Positions 1 through 10,430 of a stretch of DNA of 64,000 nt are shown in pieces. Under the pieces are notes generated by a model, which worked only from the letters and a program-made list of their open reading frames with translations, searched no databases and was not told where the DNA came from. Source of the DNA: Boesenbergia rotunda (lineage: Eukaryota > Streptophyta > Magnoliopsida > Zingiberales > Zingiberaceae); the NCBI GenBank assembly GCA_024364735.1, contig JAGFNQ010000968.1:1-64000 (forward strand), given 5' to 3'. Within the stretch, counting starts at the first letter, position 1, and every line of letters begins with the position of its first letter. The position numbers and the translations under genes were made by a program.

Positions 1-1076
1 TGCTTTGTCCACTATCTGTGTCGGTCTGCTCTCATAGCTAAGATCTTCTTGGATCTGTACTGACTGAGGCTGAATCACTTGGCTAGGATCGTGAATACAC
101 TTCTTTAGCATAGAGACATGAAATGTACTGTGGATAGCTGACATATCCTCTGGTAAGTCCAGCTCATATGCTACCTTACCAACTCTCTTTATGATCTTGT
201 AGGGTCCTATGTAGCGAGGACTTAGCTTGCCCTTTTTGCCAAATCTCATCACTCCCTTCATAGGAGCGACCTTGAGGAATACTGAATCTCCAACTTGGAA
301 TTCCAGTGGCCTACGGCGTGTGTCAGCATAACTTTTCTGTCTACTCTGGGCAGTCTCAATCCTCTGGCGGATCGTCTGGATAGCCTGAGTGGTCTCATCT
401 ATAAGCTCAGTCTGGCTGCCTAGTCCTGACTCCATCTCTTTCTTCTCACCAGCTTCTTGCCAACATATGGGTGATCTGCATTTCCTGCCATATAATGCTT
501 CATAAGGTGCCATTTTGATAGTGGCCTGATAGCTATTGTTGTAGGCAAATTCAGCTAAACACAGGTACTTGCACCAACTGCCTTTAAAATCTAGTGCACA
601 GGCCCTGAGCATATCTTCTAAAATTTGATTTACTCTTTCTGTCTGTCCATCCGTCTGGGGATGGAAGGCGTGCTGAATTTAAGTCTGGTGCCTAGTGCGT
701 GCTGAACACACTCCCAGAAGTGAGAGACAAAGCGCCCGTCTCTGTCAGAAATGATAGACTTCGGAACTCCATGAAGCCTGATCACTTCCTTCACATATAA
801 CTGCGCCAAATGCTCTACTGAGTGCGACACCTTGATGGCTAGAAAGTGGGCAGACTTGGTCAATCTGTCCACTATCACCCAAATTGCATCGTGTCCATGG
901 GTGGTTCTTGGAAGACCTGTGATAAAGTCCATGGATATTTCTTCCCACTTCCACTCTGGAATGGGAAGTGGCTGTAGAACTCCTCCTGGTCTCTGGTGCT
1001 CTGCCTTGACTCTCTGGCAGTCAGCAGGTACTGATATATCTGGCCACGTCTCGCTTGAGTCCAGACCACCAGAATC
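1..1076 (-). pseudogene. Gypsy integrase core and C-terminal region (broken)
   Basis: Minus-strand integrase. The catalytic core is readable at 630-932 (DFITGLPR, VDRLTKSAHF and the second aspartate in IISDRDGRF). The third acidic residue falls in an ERVNQILEDM-type stretch after a frame break near 660. The C-terminal part continues to base 1 with a FGKKGKLSPRYIGPY-like motif, typical of gypsy integrases just before a chromodomain. Frame breaks near 660 and near 1070 separate the pieces. In the element's life cycle this enzyme would insert the cDNA; this copy cannot be translated as one protein. Strong match to the family pattern; lineage assignment is inference. Confidence 0.85.
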
Positions 1077-1960
1077 TTTTCCTTAGATCTTGATACATCT
1101 TGGTGGAACCTGGATGCATCGAATAAGGAGTACTGTGGGCTTCTTCCAAGATGCTCTTTCTCAGTTCCTCGTCATTGGGGACGCAAAGGCGGTCTCCAAG
1201 GTAGAGGATGCCACTGTCTGATACTCGAAACTCTAAATTTTCTGCCTCTTGGATCCCCTGCTTGATCTTCTGGATCTCTGGGTCTTGATCTTGCTTTTCT
1301 TGTATATCTATAAGCAGGGTTGACTCTAGGGTCAATGCAGAAAATTGCCCAATCATAACCTCGACTCCAAAATCTTTTATTTCTTTCTGAAGTGGTGGAG
1401 ACAGTGATGATAGGGACATCAGTGCTGCACAGGATTTCCTGCTCAGTGCATCTGCCACTTTATTAGCTTTACCTGGGTGGTAGAGGATTTCACAGTCATA
1501 ATCTTTGACCAACTCTAGCCACCTGCGCTGCCTCATATTCAGATCCTTCTGAGTGAAGAAGTACTTCAAACTCTGATGGTCTGTGAAGATTCTGCACTGC
1601 ACTCCATACAGGTAGTGTCTCCAGAGCTTCAGTGCAAAAACCACAGCTGCTAGCTCAAGGTCATGAGTAGGGTAATTCTTCTCATAGTCCTTGAGCTGTC
1701 TGGAGGCATACGCTATTACTTTCCTTCTTGCATGAGGACAGCTCCAAGGCCCATCTTGGATGCATCACTGTAGATGTCAAAGGCCTTGTCACTCTCTGGA
1801 ACCGTCAGGATGGGAGCACTGGTCAGTCTCTTTTCAGCTCTAGAAAACTGTGCTCGCATTTATCTGACCATTCAAACTTCTTGTTCTTTCTGGTCAAGGC
1901 TGTGAGTGGAGAGGCTATTCTGGAAAAGTCCTCCACAAATTTTCTGTAATATCCTGCCAG
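1021..1960 (-). pseudogene. Gypsy RNase H and integrase zinc-binding region (broken)
   Basis: The open part, 1021-1644, has the RNase H C-terminal signature (FTDHQSLKYFF, then a LYHPGKANKVADALSRK motif) followed by the integrase H2C2 zinc-binding segment (histidines in EEAHSTPYSMHPG, then cysteine at the end). The RNase H N-terminal part (1645-1960) lies in another frame, since a one-base loss near 1717 and another near 1966 break the link to the reverse transcriptase. The order RT, RNase H, zinc-binding integrase is diagnostic of Ty3/gypsy pol. Confidence 0.85.
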
Positions 1961-1962
1961 GC

Positions 1963-3507
1963 CTAAGAAGCTCTGATTTCACTGGCATTCTTGGGTCTAC
2001 ACCAGTTGCTGACTGCTTCTATCTTGGCTGGATCAACTTGAATGCCTTCTTTGGATACAATGTGACCTAGGAAGGTCACTTGATCTAGCCAAAACTCACA
2101 CTTTGAGAATTTTGCATAGAGCTTCTCCTGCTGAAGGATCTGCAGCACTATCCTCAAGTGTGTAGCATGGTCCTCTGGAGTCTGTGAGTATATGAGAATA
2201 TCATCAATAAATACAATGACGAATTTATCGAGATACTCCCTGAAGATGTGGTTCATCAGCTCCATGAAGACTGCTGGAGCATTGGTTACTCCAAAAGGCA
2301 TCACTACAAATTCGTAGTGGCCGTATCTTGTCCTGAAGGCCGTCCTGGGGATGTCACTTTCTTTAACCTTTAGCTGATGATACCCAGAACGCAGATCTAT
2401 CTTCGAGAACACTGTAGCCCCTTTGAGTTGATCAAATAAATCATCTATTCTAGGAAGGGGGTACTTGTTCTTGATGGTTACCTTGTTCAGAGCTCTGTAG
2501 TCTATGCACAGACGCATAGACCCATCCTTCTTCTTGACGAAAAGTACAGGAGCTCCCCAGGGTGAATGACTCGGGCGGATGAAGCCCTTGTCTAGTAGCT
2601 CCTGGAGTTGCTCTTGTAATTCTTTCAGCTCTGCAGGAGACATACGATATGGGGCTTTTGAGACCGGACCGGTACCTGGCATCAGCTCAATCTCAAATTC
2701 CACCTCCCTGTTGGGCGGTAGTCCAGGTAGTTCTTCTGGGAACACTTCTGGATATTCGCAGACTACCCGTACATCCTCCTGCTTGAGTTCCTTCTTTGCT
2801 TCTGAGTCCACTACGCGTGCAAGAAAACCAGCACACCCTTGCTCTAGCATCTGGTGGGCTGCCAAGGCTGAGAGGAATTTCTGAGTCTTCCTCTTTGGGG
2901 CTCCTTGAAACTCGAATGGTGGTTCTCCTTCTGGGCTGAAAACCACCTTCCTTCTACGGCAGTCCACTGAAGCGCTGTACTTACTGAGGAAATCCATGCC
3001 CAGTATGATGTCGAAGTCTTGCATCGCAAGGACTATCAGATCGACATATAGCTCTCGGTCTGAAATCTTGATTGGCACAGCCCGGAGCCGCTGGGTGGAT
3101 TCCATGATCTCCCCTGAAGGGAGAGTTGTCAGGAATCTGGACTCCCAACTCTCTGCAGGCACCTGTAACTTACTAGCAAAAGGTACTGATACGAAAGAAT
3201 GGGTCGCCCCAGTGTCAAACAGTGTAGTAGCTAAATGCTGAAAAATAACTATTTGACCTGTTACGACCGTGGAGGCGCTGGCAGCTTCTTCCTTCGTGAG
3301 GGAAAAGACTCTGGCATTGGTTGGAACTGGTGCTGCTTCCAACCCTCCCTGACTGATCTGAGGTCCCTCCAGTATAGTAGGCATGTAATGTAACTGAGGC
3401 TTGCCTCCATACTGTACGGACTGCTGAGGAAGTACCTTAAACTTGTTTGGGCAGTCTTTGGATCTGTGTCCCTCTTGTCCACATGAGTAGCATCCAGTTA
3501 CACCCAA
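1963..3507 (-). pseudogene. Gypsy CCHC knuckle, aspartic protease and reverse transcriptase
   Basis: A 514-codon open stretch on the minus strand. It starts with a CCHC zinc knuckle (CYSCGQEGHRSKDC), then an aspartic protease (LFDTGATHSF active site), a linker, and a reverse transcriptase with the CIDYRALNKVT, KIDLRSGYHQ and IDDILIYS motifs, the last being the YxDD equivalent, followed by FLGHIVS. All key catalytic residues visible are present, yet it is detached from gag upstream (frame break near 3674) and from RNase H downstream (near 1966). Its length is right for these domains in a gypsy polyprotein. Recently intact, now a pseudogene. Confidence 0.9.
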
Positions 3508-4505
3508 AAGGCATGCTCCTGGATGGGTCCTCCCACACTTAGGACAAGGTGGATACCTAGCTTGCTTGTTCTCTGGGTTTCCTTTTTGGCTGCCAGGCCA
3601 CTGCTTCCTTTTGTGGTTCTTGTTCTTCCAGTTCTGGTTATTTGGCTGAGGCTTCTGGCCTCCGTTGTCTTGTTCTCAATCAGGACTGGCTTCTGCTGTG
3701 TTTGCTGTGCCTTGATGCTATTCAGATAGTGCTCTGAGATTAGAGCACTACTGACCAACTCCTCGCTGGTCTGGGGTCGGTGCGTCCCGCTGTTCACGTT
3801 GAGTGCTATTTCAGGGTTCAGCATGCGGAGCATCAGTCTGACTCGCTCCTTCTCTGTGCTGACTAGCTCTGGGCAGAGGCGAGCTAGTCTGTTGAACTTC
3901 GCGACTGCTTCTCCCACTGGTAGGTTACCTTGTCTGAACTCCATGAAGTCCTCGTAGTGCTTGTTGGTAACCCGCATGTGGAAGAACTCCTCATAGAACT
4001 CTTGCTCGAAATCTGTCCAGCTCATCTGGTTGACTATCCTCTTACTCTTGACCCGCTCCCACCACATACGAGCATCTCCAGTTAGGCAGAAGGAGGCACA
4101 TTTGACCTTCTCGACTTCTGGCCAGTCAAGAAGCTCCATTGTGCTCTCTAAAGTCTTGAACCAAGCCTGGGCATCCCAGGGCTCAGTCGTGCCTGAGAAG
4201 CTTTCGGGCTTCAGCCTCTGCCACTGGACGAGGTATGCTTCTTGTCTTCGGTTCACGGCAGGGGTCTCCTGTGTGACTGGTGGAACTTCAGCCACCACTG
4301 GAGTTCCCACTCCTGCTGTGGGTGGTGTAGGGGGCACTGGGTGCTGATTTGCCATCAGTGTGGCGATGGTCTTCTGTTGTTCTGTAATCTGAGCTTGCAT
4401 TTGAGCAATGACTGCCATCAGGTTTGGCTGTTCTGTGCCAGGCTCACTGTTATCTTGAACTGGAGTTCTGTTCCTTGCATTAGGAGCTCGGCCTCTTCTT
4501 GCCAT
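3498..4505 (-). pseudogene. Gypsy gag
   Basis: Minus-strand gag starting at the ATG at 4505. An acidic, proline-rich N-terminus with a Q-rich helix is followed by the retrotransposon gag core (FSGTTEPWDAQAWFKTLE, then FCLTGDARMWWERV and FEQEFYEEFF). The last ~60 residues are out of frame: a single-base loss near 3674 shifts translation, so a first cysteine-rich knuckle and the junction to the second knuckle at 3507 are only in the neighbouring frame. The start is supported by the primer binding site and leader just upstream. Function: capsid/nucleocapsid precursor. Confidence 0.88.
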
Positions 4506-4788
4506 CTAATAATGCATAAGGGAACAAGAATCACCACTATATTTCTAGGTATAGAACTTGTTTTCTTACTTAGTAACCTAATATCCATTCTAGGGATTAA
4601 ACATGATTCCGTGATACTAAGGTATTAAACATGCTTCCTTGTTCTATGCACATATGAGTAAGTACTTAAGCATTTCTCTATACTGCAATTAAGTAAAGGA
4701 GCAATAGAAAAACTGAAACTTAAAGCTTTCTTACTTGAAGACGGCAAGGTTGATGCTGATGTGTGTGTGATGCTGGAGAATGGGAACT

Positions 4789-4800
4789 GCTCTGATACCA
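4789..4800 (-). other. Primer binding site, initiator-Met tRNA type (gypsy)
   Basis: Minus strand reads TGGTATCAGAGC, the usual complement of the 3' end of plant initiator methionine tRNA, two bases from the LTR edge at 4803. It fixes the orientation of the element and the inner LTR boundary. The leader between it and the gag ATG (4506-4788) shows no other feature. Confidence 0.9.
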
Positions 4801-6619
4801 ACTGTAGCGACCCCGCCTTCTCTACCTTAGACGGACCGCTACTTGTCTACTTCTTGACTCTAATGCACGACTAAAAATGCGGAACTTTCTTTTTTTTGTA
4901 TTTAATCTATCTAAGAATGAGATTCTAACTTTAATAGTCATGCATGATACAATGGCACATTACTAGCAATTCTAACCATTTAAACTCATCACACAAGGTT
5001 CTATAACATTACTAAAGCACTATGGAATATGCATGCAACTTTTCTAAGCATATTTAAAGCAATAAGACTTAATTCGAAACTAACAACATCTTGGCACATG
5101 CAATAATATTTCTAGAACTTCATAGAATGTAAATCTTACTTTTCTACCGAATTTACAAGCATTTTAAGCACAATTAGGACTTAGTCCAAAAGGGAATAAT
5201 AATAAGCTCAAGAATAAGTCTAAAATGCAATGTATCCACATGTTAAACTACTCATGCCCTTGCTCATCTAGTGCATTCACAAAAGTATGCATACTAATTG
5301 AAATGACATGGAATCTTCATTCTACAAAATTGAGCATGTAAAACTATCCGAAGCATAAATGTTTAATAAACTCCATAACACAATAACTTGGAATTTGGAA
5401 ATCTTAAACATTGCATTTCAAATAAGCTAAACTGTCTCGTCCCAAGGATCTCTCCAAGGTCAGCCACCACACACACGTCACTCAGCACCGCCTCGTCGCC
5501 TTCCTTCAGAATTGCTTGTCTTTACCTTTACCTGCAGTAAGAGGAAATGCAACTAATAAGCATAAAGCTTAGCAAGTACTATCTAGCTCACAAAATCTCG
5601 AAATGTGCAGGCATGCTTTTTAAACAATATGAAATCACATGAGATACTTTTATGCTTAAAAGAAACACTAAAACATGTATAACTCAAAACATGCATACTC
5701 AAGCATTAATAAGTCTTAACTCACTTTTTCTTGGCTTAACATGAAACTTTAGCAATTCTTTAACTTTAAATCTTTCTTTAACTTTTAGAAAACTTCCTTA
5801 AACTTTAGGAAAAACTTTGCTAAAGCATATACTTGAAAATAATACTCACTTGGATCCACTTAAGACGTAAGTACCATCTTATGCGCGTTCCCTAAAAGGT
5901 TGGGGTAGCGAGCCGCCAATCCTAATAGAGCAGACCTTGGTCTACCAGGGCCAAGACCTTGGAATTGGACACCTGGATTTCTTTAACGACGCCCTTGGAC
6001 GCCGGGTACTGGCCTTAGAAAATAAAATAGCTTTTCTTTCTTTTCTTTCTTATCTTTAAATGCCTTGGCATTTTATCGAACACCTTGTGTGCCCAAAATC
6101 CCTAAGTCTTGACTTTTGGGGATTTCGTAAGGCCTTGGCCTTCTCTTTTCTTTTTCTTTATCTTTCTTTTCTTTTCTTATAGATTTCTTAGACCCTAAGC
6201 TCACATAGGGTACTCTATCAAATACATCTAAGCATATAACGAACTAAGATCACATGCAACATCTTAACTAAAAGTAAATATCTCCTTTAAAACTTTTAAG
6301 GGAAAATTCTTGCGGAAAACCGCCTCTTACTACAGGTGAGCAGTACTTACCTTGATTTCTTGGACTTACAACCGAAATTAGACGGCTAGGGCTCGGGTGA
6401 AACTTGAGATCTCTACGAACCGTCCGCGCCTACGTGTTCTTCTCGTCGAGACGAACGAAACGCTCCGCACTCCTTGCTTTTCCTTGGCCGGCGCCCCTTA
6501 GGAGAGGAGAGGAGGAAAGAAAACCTAGGTTCCCTTTTGTTTTCGCCGCCCCTCCCTCGCCCCCTTCTCGCACGCAGCCGAAAATTCTCCTCCAAGGGTT
6601 TCACGCGACTTAAGCGGGG

Positions 6620-6627
6620 TTTAAATA
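6620..6627 (-). promoter_or_regulatory. TATA box of the gypsy LTR
   Basis: TATTTAAA on the minus strand, about 300 bp inside the LTR and upstream of a GC-rich segment in element orientation. This is the expected place for the U3/R promoter. Seen in sequence; transcription start not determined. Confidence 0.5.
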
Positions 6628-6679
6628 CCTCTTCATGAAAAAACGTAACTACTCTATAAAATTATTTCTCTCCATCTTT

Positions 6680-6790
6680 TGTTGTGCTTGATACCGTAGC
6701 CCAGCCGGTCACTTGCCCGCCCTTAAGGGCTTGCTCCTCCTATGGTCGCGAGTTCGAACCCCCCTGCTGCCCTTTAAAGTTTTTCTTTTT
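6680..6790 (+). repeat. tRNA-derived (SINE-like) segment inside the gypsy LTR
   Basis: Plus strand holds TAGCCCAGCCGG at 6697-6708, a full match to the Pol III A-box pattern TRGYNNAGYNGG. About 42 bp later GAGTTCGAACCC (6750-6761) fits the B-box GTTCGAANC. A T-rich then A-rich tail follows. Spacing fits a tRNA-type internal promoter, but the rest does not fold as a tRNA, so a SINE head or an LTR-captured tRNA fragment is likelier than a tRNA gene. Edges are approximate. Confidence 0.5.
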
Positions 6791-6929
6791 TTAAAAATAC
6801 TAAACGGACTCGGAAAATTCCATAAAAATATTCTAAAAATTCCTAAAAATATCTAGAATATTTCTAAAACATTTTTAAATAGTTCTAAGGACTTTAAGAA
6901 CTTCAATATGGAAATTTCGAGGCGTTACA

Positions 6930-7280
6930 GAATGTCTTCAAGGTTATCTTGTACAAGCGATTTTGTGTTCGCTCTACCAGCATCAAGAGCTTCCTGCTCC
7001 TATCAATCACCTTCATGGTATCTCCTTCTATGTGCACCTCGTTCCCAGTTTCTGTCAATTGACCAAGACATATGGTATTACTACAAAGTTTTGGAATGTA
7101 ATATACCTCATGGAGAACCTTCTGATCGCCGTTCTTGGATTTGAACACAACCGTCCCCTTGCCCATGATCTCAATGGTTGATCCATCGCCAAACCTCACC
7201 TTCCCAGTGATGGTTTCATCTAGTTCTTGAAACTTCTGCCGATGTCCCGTCATGTGGTTGCTGACACCGTTGTCAAGGTA
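6930..7280 (-). pseudogene. Copia aspartic protease region, truncated
   Basis: Continues the gag frame after a TAG at about 7278-7280. The first residues carry LDNGVSNHMTG, the copia protease active-site block with Asn in place of the usual Ser or Thr (D-N-G). Next comes the typical VRFGDGS..IEIMGKG and VYYIPKLCSNTICLGQL core. Translation runs into the gypsy LTR at 6929. GAG-pre-integrase and later pol domains are missing here. Confidence 0.85.
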
Positions 7281-8354
7281 CTAGATGTCTTTATCTTCCC
7301 CTTTCTTAACGTTGCGATACATCTCTAGTAGAAACCTTTCTTCACTGAGCAGAATCATATCTTGCCACTCTCGACTAGCGTGAGACTCCTCATGGGACAC
7401 ACTCATCATCAGTGTTGGCTCTTCATCGGTGGCGCAAGTGAGGTGAGCCTCATTATCACGACGCTTGTTGTAGCATTCAGACGCATAATGCCCCATTTTC
7501 TCACAATTGAAGCACTTTATATGGCTCTTGTCACGAGTGCCACTGTTGTTGCCGCTAGTGCCTCCTGCATTGTCTTGGCGTTGCGTACCATGATCACGAC
7601 CGCGTCCTCGCCCACGCCCACACCATTTGCCACGACTAGGGCTGCTCGACCCATGTCGCTTGCCTCCTGACGAAGTGTCCACGTTGCTCCCCTTCTGTCG
7701 CATTTGCCATTCGGCATGAGTAAGTAGGAGCTCACCTTTAGTGTCGTTGGTATTATCGTGTAATCGTAGTGTTCGTTCCTCGTACGCCTTCAGTCGTCCT
7801 ATAGTCTCCTCAAATGGTATCTTCTCAAGGTCGTGGAACTGCTCAATACTAGCAACAATAGGGAAGAATTTATCAGGTACATAATCGAGCAACTTCTTTA
7901 CCAAAGAGGAATCTTCAAGCGTGGCACCAAGAGTGGAGAACTTGCTGCTCATAGCGCTGAGTTTGCCAGCAAACTCATCAATATTATCGGTCTCCTTCAT
8001 CCGGAGGGCGTCAAACTCGCTCTTCAACATTTGTACGTGAGCCTTCTTCACTCGTTCACTGCCTAGGTACCTCAGCTTGAGGCTGTCCCAGACTTCTTTC
8101 GCCGTCTTCATTGTTGCGATTTGGAGAAGACTGTCTTTGGGGACACACTGTAAGATGTATGCACGTGCCTTTTTGTCCTTCTTAGCATCCACTTAGACTC
8201 CTTCCACTGGCTCCACCATATCCCAGACTCCCTGGGCATCAAGAATCGTCTCTGTCTTTATTGCCCACACAGTATAATTGTGAGGGCTTAGCATCGGATA
8301 GGGAAATAACACTCTACCGTTCTCCTTCACACCAGCTTGTGGGATGCCTGACAT
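7281..8354 (-). pseudogene. Copia gag with CCHC knuckle
   Basis: The open part at 7281-8192 carries the UBN2-type gag core (WDSLKLRYLGSERVKKAHV, then MKETDNIDEFAGKLSAM) and a Gly/Arg-rich linker. A CCHC knuckle follows (CFNCEKMGHYASEC), then the lead into the protease. The same frame extends upstream through a TAA at 8193-8195 to an ATG at 8352-8354, which is the expected start just after the primer site. That gives a full-length gag of about 358 codons with one nonsense codon at about codon 54. Function: nucleocapsid precursor; inactive here. Confidence 0.85.
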
Positions 8355-8396
8355 TTTTGTGGAATCGTGGATTCTTGGGTGTTCTATATGACCAAC

Positions 8397-8408
8397 GCTC
8401 TAATACCA
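8397..8408 (-). other. Primer binding site (copia), initiator-Met type
   Basis: Minus strand TGGTATTAGAGC, one mismatch from the canonical initiator tRNA complement, seven bases from the LTR edge. It supports the LTR boundary at 8416 and the gag start at 8354. Confidence 0.7.
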
Positions 8409-8415
8409 TACCAAA

Positions 8416-8750
8416 TGTTGGTGGATTAGAATAATGAGTAGCAATCCGCCGTCTCACACACCCAAAGAAGGAAGAAAAACAAGGAGAAAATAACTAAGGA
8501 GAAGTTCTTATTAAAAATTGATGTTACTTCTACACAATCTTATGCCATATTTATACACCATAAGTGATAAGAGATTAGCCATAAAATAGGAAAGACTATC
8601 ATCCTAAGATCCACAAAAATAGAAAAGATCCACAAAACTAGGAAAGATCTATAAAACTAGGAAAGGCTAACCAAAGGCTAAGTCATAAAAAAAATTATCA
8701 AAATAAAATAAAAATAAAATGATAATATCTGGATTATTTATTTTCTCACA
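8416..8750 (-). repeat. 5' LTR of the copia element (about 335 bp)
   Basis: Plus strand TGTTGGTGGA..TTCTCACA. The left edge is set by the primer site, the right edge by CA followed by Tat-gypsy gag coding sequence. AT-rich toward the right. The second LTR copy is not in the window, so the right edge rests on TG..CA ends and the change of content only. Confidence 0.65.
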
Positions 8751-9580
8751 GTACACCGGCGGGATTCTCTAGGGGATGTGGAGAAAGTCATCTTAGTAGC
8801 CTCCAGTGCGCTGAGACACGAGGACGAACCAAAGAAGAGGGAAGAACCTAAGGCCTCCTTAAAGGCACCCTCTACTCCCTTCTCATTAGAGATTGTAGAA
8901 GACCCATGCCCAAGCAGTACCGTGGTCCTCAGATTGCCGACTACGACGAGAAGATAGACCTGGAGGACCACGTCTGCAAATTCAAGAGCGCGGCACTTCT
9001 GCACCAATACACCGATGGTGTAAAGTGTCGGGTGTTCTTGAACACCCTATCAGAGCAGGCCAGCGATGGTTCCAGAGACTGCCCAAGGGTTCTATCAACT
9101 CTTTTATGGAGTTTAGAACTGCTTTCCTCCATCACTTCGCCAGCATCCGTTGATATCAGAAGACGACACTAACCTCTTCGCCCTCAAGCAGAAGGCAAAG
9201 GAACCGTTGAAGGATTACATCCAGCGGTTCAATTGGGTGGCACAGGATGTACCAATTGCAACATCAGAGATCCTGGTCAGCGCCTTCACGCAGGGCCTCT
9301 CCGAAGGTGACTTCTTCCGATCGTTGGTGAAGAAGCCACCCACTAGCTTCGACGACTTGCTAGGACGCTCGGTCAAGCATGTCAACGTCGAGGAAGTCAG
9401 CACGCCCGTCGTAAAGAACCAGCCGGAGTTGCTACACCGACCACGGTTCGGTCAGAAAGGAAGGAGCCACCAGCCCCGGTTCGCGCAAAAGACTCCCGAT
9501 CAGGGAGAAATCACTGGGCTGGTAAGGAAAGACTTGTGGAAACGATGGACACTCAAGAGCCAGAGGCGTTGAGGAGGTAC
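8751..9580 (+). pseudogene. Tat-type gypsy gag remnant
   Basis: Readable blocks are the pre-core segment (8906-9060) and, after a frame break near 9130, the core at 9150-9572 (LKQKAKEPLKDYIQRFN, then VSAFTQGLSEGDFFRSLVKK and FDDLLGRS). Both match retrotransposon gag of Tat-type elements. The start is missing because the copia LTR sits on it. Charged basic sequence follows up to about 9900 without a clear domain. Confidence 0.75.
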
Positions 9581-10030
9581 TGTTGATTTCCATGGCAGCT
9601 CCCCGCACTCCACTGAAGACTGTCATGCTCTAAGGAAAAGGATAGCAGGAGAAGTAGATAACAAGCCCCGGAAGAGCTGGAAGAAAGCGGGATATCGTCA
9701 CAGGTCCCCGAGAAGGAGTCTTTCTCCACGCGGGCGTCCAGCAGGGAAGGAGGAAGCCCAACAGTCATCCCAGTCATGTTCTAGAGGAAGAAGTCAGGAG
9801 GTGGCTCCTCGACGATCCCTCTCCCCTGAGCGAGATCCTAGGAAGGGCAAGGCCCCTGCTCGAGACCCTCCATCAGGCCACGTCGGGGTGATCTCTGGAG
9901 GTCCTACCGGCGGAGACTCCAACCGAGCAAGGAAGGCTCATATGCGGCGATTGGAGAACTACGCCATTGGGATGAGTAGTAGTCAAAGTCGCGCAGCCTA
10001 GAGGACCTAGAGGACACAGAAGCCCCCCAC
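9581..10030 (+). other. Degenerate gag-protease linker
   Basis: Arg/Ser/Pro-rich reading frames with stops. A short open piece at 9801-10001 resembles the low-complexity C-terminus of Tat gag. No independent gene is supported. Confidence 0.5.
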
Positions 10031-10430
10031 GAGGACGCCCTGGTAATTCTTACGCGTATCGCGAATTATGAGGTCAAGCGCATCTTCGTGGATATAGGTA
10101 GTTCCGTAAACATCCTGTATAAGGCTGCTCTGGATTAGATGCAGATTGACAAAGATGAACTACTCTCAGTTGCGATCCCACTCTTCAGCTTCACCGGATA
10201 CCGAGTACAGCCGATAGGGCAAATTACCCTATCACTGTTGTTGGGCAGTGACACTCTGGAGAGGACCAGGAGGACCCTATTCTTGGTCGTGGATGCTCCC
10301 TCATCCTACAATGTCATCCTGGGACGCCTGACGCTCAGTATATTCCAGGCGGTGGTCTCATTCTATCATCAGAAGATCAAATTTCCAGTAAGCGACCAAG
10401 TGGCGGAAGTCAAGGGAGACCAGGTGGTGT
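10031..10430 (+). pseudogene. Tat-type aspartic protease remnant
   Basis: The active-site region reads RIFVDIGSSVNILYKAAL around 10080-10130 (D-I-G in place of D-T/S-G). After a stop at 10137-10139 comes the family's C-terminal half (GYRVQPIGQITL, then the LGRLTL motif equivalent to the second conserved ILG). Non-functional through the stop and the substitution in the catalytic triad motif. Confidence 0.65.

Larger units (their letters stand above)
1..6929 (-). mobile_element. Ty3/gypsy chromovirus-like LTR retrotransposon, cut by window start
   Basis: Read on the minus strand from 6929 the order is LTR, iMet-type primer binding site, gag, protease, reverse transcriptase, RNase H and integrase; the 3' end and second LTR lie beyond base 1. 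Domain order (integrase after RNase H) places it in Ty3/gypsy, and gag plus pol motifs look like the Tekay/Del chromovirus lineage, though the chromodomain itself is not in view. At least five single-base frame breaks (near 660, 1070, 1717, 1966 and 3674) make it non-functional. It interrupts the copia element to its right at 6930; the expected 5 bp target duplication would be the gaatg at 6930-6934, but its partner is outside the window. Confidence 0.9.
4803..6929 (-). repeat. 5' LTR of the gypsy element (2,127 bp)
   Basis: Starts TGTAGCGACC and ends GGCGTTACA on the plus strand, giving TG..CA ends with near-matching inverted termini. The inner edge abuts the primer binding site; the outer edge abuts copia coding sequence. 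On the minus strand a TATTTAAA box lies at 6620-6627, followed by GC-rich transcribed sequence (6413-6604) and a long AT-rich portion. A tRNA-like A/B-box segment lies at about 6680-6790. Homopurine and homopyrimidine patches occur at 6020-6180. Confidence 0.88.
6930..8750 (-). mobile_element. Ty1/copia element (5' half), interrupted by the gypsy
   Basis: Minus strand: LTR (8416-8750), initiator-tRNA-like primer site, gag, and the beginning of the protease, where the gypsy LTR breaks it at 6930. The remainder should lie left of the gypsy, outside the window. Gag plus a Tnt1-like short LTR of about 335 bp suggest a Tork- or Tnt1-type copia. Two in-frame stops, at the gag N-terminus and before the protease, show decay. 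Confidence 0.82.

Noticed and set aside
6697..6761. Functional tRNA gene
   Set aside because: A and B boxes match, but the acceptor stem and anticodon arm do not form and it lies within an LTR.
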